Assembly: GCA_000934455.1 (NCBI GenBank)
Contig: KN883445.1
Coordinates: 116,924 to 147,269 of the forward strand
Reading direction: 5' to 3'
DNA: 30,346 bases
Source of the DNA: Apostichopus parvimensis
Lineage: Eukaryota; Echinodermata; Holothuroidea; Aspidochirotida; Stichopodidae
Shown: piece by piece, positions 1-11,200 of the stretch
Position numbering within the stretch: the stretch's first letter is position 1
How the letters are laid out: each line of letters starts with the position of its first letter
Position numbers and translations under genes: made by a program
The notes under the pieces: generated by a model
Database searches by the model: none
Seen by the model: only the letters and a program-made list of their open reading frames with translations
Told to the model about the DNA's origin: nothing

Positions 1-46
1 AAAATACCATGCTAAAAAACGACAGTTTAAAAAAAAAATCGACACT

Positions 47-98
47 GAAAGGGGGGGAGCGGTCGCTCCCCCTGCTCCCCCCTGGCTACGTCCCTGGT
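47..98. mobile_element. GC-rich end of a hAT-like element (one end only)
   Basis: A G-run, a small inverted repeat (GGAGCGGTCGCTCC) and a C-run end in CTGGCTACGTCCCTG. Read on the minus strand it starts CAGGGACGTAGCCAG, the kind of terminus seen in many hAT-type MITEs. The other end is not visible and may be off the left edge. A similar end occurs near 29250-29300. Confidence 0.4.
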
Positions 99-1034
99 AA
101 TGAATCAACCTTGGATTGAGTCTCAACTCAACCTACAGTTAAATTCATTCCTAGTTGTATGTCGAGCAATAAGTCAAGTAATAAACTGTCCCAGTCAACC
201 CGAGTCATCAATTAACCAGTAAGTCACCATCAAATACATGTAACTGCCTGAATAAGTATAATAGTAATTTTTATGTCACCTTTTTCTACTCAAGCCTTTC
301 TTGGTTTCCTGTGAAAGCTAGGGAATTCATTTGCCAAAGCAATTTAGAATTATCAAAACCATATTTTGTTGTGTCTTATATTTTGTTTTACATGATGTAC
401 CACACTACCTTAGGCAGATAACTGATTTGGAGTGTTTTTCAGAATCCATAACTAAATTTAGGGGGGGTTCCAGATATTTTCCTTAAATTACCATTAAGTG
501 TACTTCAAGGACTAAACTTTGCATATTTACATGTAAATTTAAGATTTAATTTGTTTTATCCTCATCTGGTTAGCTTTGGAAAGTATGCTAAATTTGCATT
601 GTAGCACCAGCATCTGTACACTTGATAAGATATCTAATATAATTAAATCATAGTTCTAGTCATGAGCTGTTACGTTCTTTCAGCTTACTTTGGCTCAAGT
701 CAATTGACCGTCAAGTAAAATCATTTTCAGCGGTCTCCAAGTCATCTCAATCTCAGTGGTGACCTGAGTCAAGTCATTTAAGGTTCTTGACTTTCAGCTA
801 CGTCATATTTATTTGCAGACTCAAGTCCACTCTAGAAATGACTTGAGTCTGATTCATGGAGTTAACTTGTCATAACACTGGTTATTTATCATGTGGAGAA
901 CATATAAACAACACTTGCAACATCCTCTCTTTCTGGGTCCGAATTACCATACTTCATTTTTATTACAGTCAAAGAAAGAACTTACATAGGAAATTCTAGA
1001 TGCTGTGATAATCTGTTGTCTGATTGCAAAAACC

Positions 1035-1426
1035 CAGTGGCGAAGCTAGGGGTATTGTTCAGGGGGGCGAGAATGGTCTGTAGGGGCGCTTTCGACACTA
1101 TCTAAGCGGAGCGCCACCACAGGTTGGCGCGGAGCGTCCACACATTTTTTGAGTAAAGATACTCCCTAGATCACAGGAAATGACCCTTTCCGGGCCTTGC
1201 TAATTTGCAGATAAACTAAGAATAAATAGGTGTCATCGCCATTTTGTCAGAAAATTACACAAACAAACTGTGACAAATGTCAATAGGTATTTGAGAGCGC
1301 AATAAAAAAGTCAATAATCGCGAATAAGTAAAACGTGGTAAAAAGCTGAAAAGGGCGCCAGCAGTCCATTTGAGTCTGTCAGGGGGGGCAACCGCCCCCT
1401 CTGACTGTATGGACGCTCCGCCACTG
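1035..1426. mobile_element. hAT-type MITE with 8-bp target duplication
   Basis: The element begins CAGTGGCGAAGC and ends GCTCCGCCACTG, giving short terminal inverted repeats (CAGTGGCG perfect). It is flanked by identical 8-bp direct repeats CAAAAACC (1027-1034 and 1427-1434). An 8-bp target duplication with a CAGTGGCG-type terminus fits the hAT superfamily. The 392-bp body has GC-rich ends and an AT-rich middle, and encodes no transposase, so it is non-autonomous. Confidence 0.85.
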
Positions 1427-2102
1427 CAAAAACCCCATCAAATGTACTTACACTATTACTTAAACATGCAGATACTGACCCTTTACACAGTAATTTACCA
1501 TGTCAGGCAGGCCTATGCTTCAGCAGTATGTCTAATCTAACTGAAGCAGCATTACAAGCTTTCCACAATACTAAAGATAAACATCCTTGAACTGAATGGA
1601 TTAAACTATGGTAAATAATATTCTATTATAGCATTCTTCTTATCAAACACCAGGATATATGTTTTTACACACAAACAAGGAAATACAAATTTCTGGAGGG
1701 TGTTGTGGACAAAGACATGTGAACTGAAATGCAATACCAGAATTCAAAATCAGGAAATATACACTTCTGAGGTTTCTTGAAATATAAGTGTTAAAATAAC
1801 CCCAATGAACTGCAATGTCAGAATATGACCTGTAGGGCTGGCTATAAAAACAAGGATACAAGATTCCCTTATTTATGCAAAATCTAGTATATCGAAAAAA
1901 GATATACATGTAATACAAACTAAGATATCTGGTGTCCAACAAGGAATGAGGATTCTTGATCAAAAAGAAAGAAAAGCCAAAAATTGAATGGATAATGCTC
2001 ATGAAACATACGTAGTAGTAAAAAACATTAATATTTTCTATTCTTCTGTTAAAATGATGACCATTATGGTTACTAAGCAAATGGTGAAATGAATTTACGT
2101 AC

Positions 2103-2248
2103 CTCTGTTGGTTGTGAGGGTGGTTCTACCTGTAACCCCAGGAATAGCATGTTTAAGATATACTGCCTCTTAGAGTGTATTGGTATCATCTGTCTTTGCT
2201 CCAGAGCAGTGTCAAAGTCATGCATAGTTGTTTGAAGAGTGGCAAATA
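2103..2248 (-). CDS. Plexin exon 20: start of cytoplasmic GAP region
   Basis: Two bases complete a leucine, then 48 codons: FATLQTTMHDFDTALEQRQM, IPIHSKRQYILNMLFLGLQV, EPPSQPTE, phase 0 at donor GTACGT. It lines up with the plexin segment 'A-F-A-E-L-Q-T-D...D-L...G-I-P-F-L-D-Y...Y-A-M-R-V-L-F-P-G'. The normally strongly kept I-P-F-L-D-Y is here I-P-I-H-S-K, so this plexin is divergent at that spot. No further exon is recognised to the left. Confidence 0.9.
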
Positions 2249-5200
2249 CTGTAACAGTCAACAGACATGGAGACATTACTTTTGGGAAAATAATAGGTTT
2301 CAAATGATTAGCCTATTTTCCAATCTGTGGTGTACTTATCAGGAAGAGGGGGGGGGGAGGGGGACTTATTGTGAGAATTATCAGCATCCACCCTCCACTG
2401 GAAATGAGACTATCTAAAGAACAGGATTTTGAGACATCTGTACAATGTTCTTATAAATTCATTGTTTTCACATCTTTTTATGTTAATACCAGGTTCATGT
2501 TTGACCCTGGGTACGATTGTTTACTACACCCGGAGATTAACCCTGGTATCTCCATGGATTAAGCGCTCAAGAGTTTATCCACATCAAAATAATTAGTTTA
2601 ATGCTAGTAAATGACTATTTTACAGATTACATGCAAACACTGGCAGAAATGAGCAACAATGACTTTACTTACACGACTTGAGGTTTCCGCTGACAGAATC
2701 TTGTATTTCTCGCATTTGAAATTCCAGGTCCTTAATTTTACCTGCTTTTTGCCGTCTTAAGTAAAACATTGCTAGAATAGTACACACCAGTACAATGACC
2801 AGAAAGGCAATCACTGGTAAGGCTATCTGTAAGATCCTCGTTATCTGGCTGACATATTTGAGATATCCTATCCCAAAATTCAAATTAGCATGTCGGACCT
2901 GTATTAAGAGAAAAATTAAAACGGATAAGATAATTCTCACTCCGAGGAGATATGATAAATAGCAAAGCATGGAGGCAATGCTTAACTGGCACTGGTAAGG
3001 CTTATTCAAAATTTTTACAATTTATTCAACTTTGAGATATATATGAATTTTATTCATATTACAATACCCGTAAGTAACCATATAAGTGTGAATGTAAATT
3101 AAACCAGGCAAAATTTTGATGGAAATCTGAGTTACAGAAATAATTATTTCTAACATAACCAGATAGGGCCATTCGGATAAATGGCTGTATAGTCATTCTG
3201 TTATATCCCAATTAAGATAAAACTCTGTCATCACTTACAATGACATATGGTAATTCTCTCTCAGTTCTTTCACCATTTATATCCCCAGCTGGTGGGGAGT
3301 TCTCTGGGGGGGTGCAAACCAAGGATCCAGGAGTGAGAGTAATATTTACACACAGCTCTGTACCAATGTAAACTTTCACATCTATTTCTTGGCTTCCCTC
3401 ATCTAAATATCTACCCTGTGTAAAAGAGACAGGGAAATAAAAGGCAAAATAAACATTACAGATAATGTTTGTATGAGAGATTTCCTTTCATAGTTCTCAC
3501 ACACATGAATGACACACATGAACATGTAGTATAAGACAACATTGGTAAATTGGTAAACAAAAGGACAACATTTTCTTCCTGGAAAAAGTATATTCTAATG
3601 ACAAAAGCATTCTGAATAAGAGAGTAATGTTTCGACAAGTGAGCAAGTCGAACATAATAATCAAACAGCTTTCATTATTTGACATCATCATACAAGATGT
3701 TGACTAGAGAACTGCACATCAAGGATATGCATTTTTGTTTGGTTTCAGTACTATTGGGTTTATTTTTGGTTTCTTTGAATAACTGTGATATAAATTGTAG
3801 CAGATATCAGGGAAAGAACAAGGGTTGAAAGTTGAAACTATATACTGTTAAAAGTCACCATGCATTGCTGTTCTTTAATGGTTTGACTTCCTCAGCTAGT
3901 ACACATGCTGTAGCATTACTTCTAGAAATCTAAAACAATTACACACCACCAGAACGAAATAAATGATTGGGTATAAATGCTCCCTAGTTCTCTATCTTAG
4001 GTGATATGTCCTATTTATTGATGATTTGTTACAGGGTCTTTATTAACTCTCATTTTCTTGAATGGAATGAGTTCATTCTAATGAAATTATTGGATAAGAA
4101 GTAATTATAATTACCTTAAGACTAAGTAGCCGGGGACTGCCATCATATTCGCTAACATTGCCATCAAACTGGTCATATACTGGATTTTGCACATACTGAA
4201 ATCTTTCCTCATTGTCAATTGACCAGGTTAAGAGTTCTGTTACTCCATCCATGATAAACCCAACATCAACAAGACCTGCCTCATCAGCTCTCTTTCTCCT
4301 TGTTTGAGTGAAGTTAAGGCTCGGAGAAGGACAATTCATCTTGCCAGCATCAATAATTTTACAAACCTATTTGGAAAAATTTACAAAAAGTACAGTCTAA
4401 AAAAATGAACCTTTCTTCATTACTATCAATGATTTAATAAACATTCATTTTGTTCACACATTGCATACATCTTGTGTACCATGATACACTAAATATGCAT
4501 TCATCCCAAAATGCAGAAAAATGTGTATTTTTGAAAGATGTGCGAAACTGAGGCCACCCATGGAGAAGGAAAGTTTGTAGCTCACAGGAATATTAAAATG
4601 TGTGGTACTAAAATACTAACAAACCATTTAGAAACAACCCATAAATAATCTATAATGTATGGAAAGTGAAACAAAAACCACAACAATCAAGGTAAGTAAA
4701 TTTTATTTCATCAAATAAGGGTTAAAAGCTTCCCAGATAAATTATCAAAAAGTAGAAAAAGATCATCATTCTCACCTCAGTGCTTTCTTGATTATCCACA
4801 GTAAAAACAATCTGTGGTCTCATTATAATGTTCAATCTTGCACCAGTAATTGTTAGAGTGTTTCCACCCCTATAGGTAAAGAGCAAGAAGAGATTTAATG
4901 GATTATTTCCTTAAAAGTTTTGAGATTTCACACATACAGTCTCAACTACTAACAACTTAAAACCCAACAGCTGTTACTTTCCTTTCAAAGGCATATGGTT
5001 GTTCTTTTGAAAAGACAAAAAAACAAACCTGAAAGATATAAATTGCTCAATTGCTACAAGGTATTTCCACCTAAAGTGATGCAGAAAATTTATGGCAAAA
5101 CCAGAGCTCCTGCCATTGTGGTTTGTCTTGTATTATTGCCCAAATCCTCCACTCACACTAAACTATATCATACTTACACAATTCATCATTCAAGTTCAAA

Positions 5201-8200
5201 CACTCATGTTTCACTATAGAGATTGATTCTGTTCATGACTCAGATACATTAATAGAATCATATGATCAAACATTTAAATCCTTCTTTACCACACAAATAT
5301 CATTATACCTCACTATACCTCATTGACCATTACACCTCACTATACCTCATTGACCATTACACCTCACCTACCTCATTGACCATTATACCTCACCATACCT
5401 TACGACCATCCGACCTCATCATACCTCATTTATCAATATCTGAACCATCTCCATCAGGGCATAATCCATGGGCTTCCCAACCTCAAGTAAAGTACATTTG
5501 GGCTCTCAAGAACGTAGCTCCAATGTTTAATATCGGATGGTCAACCTTCCAGTTATTGTGGACCATTATGTCATCTAACAACCACATGGAGTAGAAAACA
5601 TTTGAACTTCTCAAACTTGTCAAAAGTGAGAGCCCAAGTGTGGAAGACATTAAACATAAGCTAACTGAGTTTAAGCAGACCAAACTTACGAAACGATAGA
5701 CAGTTTAGGATCCACATCAGAGACTTCTGGGTCAAGAATGTAAGTAAATTCTGTACCATCGAGTGTTCTACTGCGATTGTCAAAACGCAACATGACAGGG
5801 TGGCTGCTGTTTACTGTAGAGTTCACATTAATGCATTCAATGTAATCTTGTTGTATTCTGTAAAATATAGATAAGCAAACAAGTGGAAGAACTATTAAGT
5901 ATAAATAGAAAAAAGAATGATGGCTGGAAGGAGATTAAGTACCTAAATTGTGCAATATTGCAGGAGCTACAGTAAACATCTGTAAAAGAAAGAAAACATC
6001 CACACATATCCAGCATGTAAAGACTTACATACAATAACATACTGTAAGTTTGTTAGCAATGAAACACACATACCTGCCATGACAAAACATACAATAACAT
6101 ACTGTAACTTTGTCTGTGTTAGCATGTAACATATACGTGCCATTTAAAGATAGAAACAAATAACGTAATATAAGCTTGTCTGTGTTAGAAATATAACACA
6201 CGCATACCTGCCATGTTAAGAGATACAAACAGTAACGAACTAAGTTTGCCTGTGTTGGCATTATAAGTTACATTGCTTATATGAAGTGTGTTGTGATAAT
6301 GTCAAATGGGAATATATGTTACTTTATTAAAACACAAAATGTGAATATTCTGCCTCAGAGTGCAGTACTTTCAAAGCCAAAGCAGTTGTGCCCAGTCTGT
6401 CAATAACTAACAGTTGATTGTATTTCCCTGAGAGAACACATGACCAGTTCAAAATAGTGAATCACAAAGACTCTTAATTTATGAAAGGACCATGGCACTC
6501 TAATTATTGATCTTGCCATGCAATTACACTACATTGAATGAGATTACAGACTTAACATTGAAATGTAAAAAATAAATGAATCAAAAAATGAATGGGAGAA
6601 TTCATTTGGTAGTAGTCAATTCTTTTTAAATTATTTTAGAGAACTATCCAAAAGATTGACATGTTCAGACTGTAACTCAGCAAGGATTGAATTACTCTTA
6701 CGTTGTAATATCGCATGGTTCACTTCCAACCAAAGCTTCTATATCTCTACCGGTGTCTAGGTCTGTACCATTAATAGTTATCAATGAACCTCCAGATGCT
6801 GGACCAATAGCAGGAAAGAATGAGGTTAATTTGGGATCCTGTAAAAAAGAATCAATCAATGAGAAATATTATTTATGAAACTAGAAGAGACAATCAAAAG
6901 GCTTTACAAATAGAAACATTTGAAATCACACACAGCCTACCATCCATCTCTCACACTGATTCTTGAATACTATATATAAAATAATGATATATGGAAAGAG
7001 TTTATATATAAAATCATGATATATGGAAAGTGTTTGAAAGGTTAAAATAATATCAGACTTTTACTATACAATAAAATCATCCTAATTCAATCATATGTCC
7101 GGCTTAATGGTTAACTTTGCATTCAACAAATGCCTGATTGAGTATGATAAAGTGGCATCTAAAGCTAAGACAATGTGAAAGGAACTTACATAGTTAATTT
7201 CAATGTTAAGTATTACAGTAAATGATTCGTTTTTTTTACAGTTTTAAGTGACAGGCACAGCCATAGGTACTAACTAGGAGTTAGGTGTTTGGAGTTAGGT
7301 ACAGCCATAGGTACTAATTAGGAGTGTTAGCTCAGTGGTTAATGCCGGTGTCTTCCAATCATAAGGTCCCCAGTTCGAGTCACTCCAAGCTTAATGTATG
7401 TCTTCAAGTTGCAGAGTTGTTGATAATTGACAATTGGTTAATAATGGACGTTAAATATGAACTTCGATCAGCTTGCGGCTTTGATAAGCCAATGAGGCTT
7501 CTTTTCGAGTTCCTGCTTGCAGGAAGATCTAAAATACATACAATAAAATACAACTTAGGTTTACTAAACCATAGATTATTATCTACTTAACTGTTAGACA
7601 CTGTAATAATGAAGACTCTACAGACCTGACAACTCTTGTTTATGATTAACTTTACCATTTTTGGGCAGGTTTTTACAAAAGTTAGGAAAGGACGAAGAAA
7701 TGGTAATCTTTCAGTAGATGCCTGTTTTTTATATTTATATGACTGTTAGGTGTGATATCATTATATTCCCATCAATGGAACAAACAAGGGACCTGCCGTT
7801 GTTTGCTACTCTGTACAAACAACAGACCGGTCTATGTATGCTACACTGTACAAAGATTGGACCTGCCTATGTATGCTAACTGAATAAACATTGAACCTGT
7901 TAAAAGATTGGACCTGCCTATGTATGCTACACTGTAAAAAGATTTGACCTGCCTATGTATGCTACACTGTAAAAAGATTGGTCCTGCCTATGTATGCTAC
8001 ACTGTACAAAGATTGGACCTGCCTATGTATGCTACACTGTAAAAAGATTGGACCTGCCTATGTATGCTACACTGTACAAAGGTTAGACCTGCCTATGTAT
8101 GCTACACTGTACAAAGGTTAGACCTGCCTATATATGCTACACTGTACAAAGGTTAGACCTGCCTATGTATGCTACACTGTACAAAGATTAAACCTGCCTA

Positions 8201-11200
8201 TGTGTGCTACACTGTACAAAGATAGAACCTGCCTATGTATGCTACACTGTACAAAGGTTAGACCTGCCTATGTATGCTACACTGTACAAAGATTGGACCT
8301 GCCTATGTATGCTACACTGTAAAAAGATTGGTCCTGCCTATGTATGCTACACTGTAAAAAGATTGGACCTGCCTATGTATGCTACACTGTACAAAGATTG
8401 GACCTGCCTATGTATGCTACACTGTACAAAGATTGGACCTGCCTATGTATGCTACACTGTACAAAGGTTAGACCTGCCTATGTATGCTACACTGTACAAA
8501 GATTGGACCTGCCTATGTATGCTACACTGTACAAAGGTTAGACCTGCCTATGTATGCTACACTGTACAAAGATTGGAACTGCCTATGTATGGTACACTGT
8601 ACAAAGATTGGACCTGCCTATTTATCCTACACTGTAAAAATTATTCCTCTAAATTGTCTTTCACTTCCTTCCTTTCTTACCCATGTAAAATCTATGAAGG
8701 CTAATCTCAGTACTTTGAAAAGTCTTGAACATTACTAATGGTAAACTGGTAAACTTTCAGTAGATGCCTGTTTTTCATGTTTCTTTATATGTATGACTAT
8801 TAAGTGTGATATCATTATTATATTCCCATCAATGGAACAAACAATATGTATGCTAAACTACAAACATTAGCCATTCTATGTATGCTACACTGCACAAAAA
8901 TTGGACCTGTCTATGTATCCTACACTGTACAAATCATTCCAATGCATTTTCTTTCACTTCCTTTTTACTCATGTAAAAGCTATGGAGGCTAATCTCTGTA
9001 CTTTGAAAAGTAGTGTTACTAATGATGAATCTATTATGTCAAATCAGTATTTCAGAAACTAAAATAAACACATAAATCCAAACAAAGGACACACTTTCAA
9101 AAGGAAGGCTAGCTAGCAGGCTCAATAGGAATGCAGGGAAAACACCACCAACAAAAACTATGCTAAAGGATAATTTTTCACAGAATATACCTGCAAACAA
9201 CCTGTTGATAAACATCAAATGATCCCCATGAAGAATGTTACAATGTTTCATTGACTGAAACTTCTACTGAAAACCTGCATATTCTCTGCAAACCAAAACT
9301 ACTGAACTGATATAGGCAGACACTCCCTCACACAAGGTCTGGTATCTTAACACAAACAGAAAAATAATAATGAAAGTATATACAATGTACTCACATTGTA
9401 AGAGAACATAACATCCCCCTGTGAAGTCCTGTCATCCGTTAATTCTACAGAGACCAGACCCATCTTCACCACTGATGATCCTGACATACATGTAACACTA
9501 AAATATGGCAAAAAGAAAAGTATTGCATAAAGTACTGTTTATTAAAAGGAAAAAAGTAGCTAATTAAAAAATAAAGTTATGCTCATCAATAGTGAAGGCT
9601 TTACAGAGGATGATATCCTTATTGTTGCTGGTTGCAAAAGTGATTATTTATTATAAGTCACTGACCAATGGTCCTTATGATACCATAAAGATATCCTTTT
9701 GCTGTCAAGCAAAAATGCAGCGACTACTCAACTTGAAAAAGTCCTCCAGGGAGGCACTAACCCCCCCCCCCCTCCCCTCTTCTGCAGATTTTAGAGATTG
9801 TTTACATTTGTTGATATCACAGCTGAAAAATGGAAAATTACACAAATGTACCTTTAAAGTTGGCAACGATAGCACCATTTTGCATCTAAGCCACCCAAAC
9901 ACATTCCATGAATAAGAGAGGGGTATCTCCTCCCCCTAGACCCCTCCTCAGGATGGACATCACCCTACATTTGTACCCCCTAAAAGCTGTAACTCTAGAG
10001 ACAGACATAATGCTATCACTGCGTGTACCGACAAACAATTGACCTATTACATGAGCCATCTGCGATATACTGTAAAACACAATGAAATGAACTTTCTCAC
10101 CTTTCCCCAACCATGTACTGGTTTTCATAACGTCCATGATCACACAAAACATCAGCTAGTTTGACTTCCTCAATATCTGAAAATCTCTGGCCCAGGTCAG
10201 TGCCGATAATTTGAACCATGGTCCCTCCTTCGATTGGGCCACTATTTGGTTCAATCTAACAAATGATGAGATGGAATTGTGTCAAAGATACTCATAAGTA
10301 AATATAAATAAAACCCCAACATTTTGTGGTCACCATGCCCACTGAAGCTTTGTCTTCTGCCTCAACTATAAGGATTAGATAACTATCGAAACATGTCAAG
10401 ATTCTCTACAAAAGCAGTATAAGAAAGGGAAAGATAATTATGATCCAAACACATAGAATAACATTGAAGCATCCTCAAGTTCTGAATCAGACAAGGCAGG
10501 CACAGATCCAGGGGATTGTGGGTGTGTTAACCTCCCCCCCCCCCCCCCCCCCCCAACATCTATTCAACTTCACACAAACATTCAAAATTGGTTTAATCTT
10601 AGGTTAGATTAAACATAACTAAAGACTCAAATTATACTCCACATATGATTAAGAATGTACTATTTGCTGTTGCAGGTCCCTCCTACATGGGAGTTGGCTT
10701 CAAAAACTGGTTCACATCCCCTACTATATAAAATCTTGAATCTGTCCCTGTAAGGTGTAGGACTTTGGGAAAGTAGTTGTAGGTTTATTGCTGTTTTGTG
10801 TACATCATACAATAATTGTGTTAATATCTAGTTAATTTATGTACAAGGTAAACAAGTTGTTATATTACTATTACCATTGTGATCTGAGGTGGAGCTGTAC
10901 ACTCTTCCTGAATTCCTTGGTTGCAGTTTTCTCTGACAGCACATAATGACTGTGATGAACACCAAATACACATGAAGACAGGAGGAGTTGTTAAACTGGA
11001 CAAACAGCGACTGCAATCTGGTCTGTCCACAGAACATTTGTAAAGAATCACTGAAATGAAATGAAACATAATAGAAAGATGAAATGTAATCCATCCACTA
11101 TACAGAAAAATCAGATGAAAACTTTTGGCAGTTTGCTTCTGGAATGAAAGATATTATAATCAACATTCCAACATAGAAATCAGGAGACACGAGTCTTCCT

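Larger units (their letters stand above)
1..2102. other. No recognised exon; left flank / plexin intron
   Basis: AT-rich sequence with no plexin exon that I can recognise; it is probably part of the intron after exon 20. It holds the GC-rich element end at 47-98, the MITE at 1035-1426, and scattered degenerate copies of ACTCAAGTC/GACTTGAGTC in both orientations at about 110-220 and 680-860. The open frame at 1643-2080 (minus) has no recognisable motif. Confidence 0.5.
4367..5689 (-). other. Plexin introns 15 and 16 (around exon 16)
   Basis: The stretch 4367-4775 shows nothing recognisable. The stretch 4870-5689 carries the 27-bp tandem array at 5301-5430. The plus-strand open frames here come from that repeat and show no family motif. 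Confidence 0.5.
6839..9394 (-). other. Plexin intron 13, repeat-rich
   Basis: A 2.6-kb intron holding a 32-bp tandem duplication (6971-7034), the tRNA-derived SINE (about 7324-7556), the 35-bp minisatellite (7791-8637) and a second small block of the same repeat (8843-8937). The stretch 9010-9394 shows nothing recognisable. Confidence 0.6.

Noticed and set aside
1643-2080. 145-residue minus-strand frame as a plexin GAP exon
   Set aside because: The composition is aromatic-rich and random-looking, with no GAP motif and no matching splice sites in phase with exon 20.
7324-7390. Functional tRNA gene
   Set aside because: Pol III boxes are present but the acceptor and anticodon stems do not close, and a SINE-like body and A-rich tail follow.
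7791-8637. CRISPR-like array
   Set aside because: The units are contiguous with no unique spacers, and the window is clearly eukaryotic.
8134-8738. Repetitive open frames encoding M-L-H-C-T-K / Y-V-C-Y-T-V-Q proteins
   Set aside because: They are translations of the 35-bp minisatellite in different frames, lying in an intron; there is no start context or family motif.
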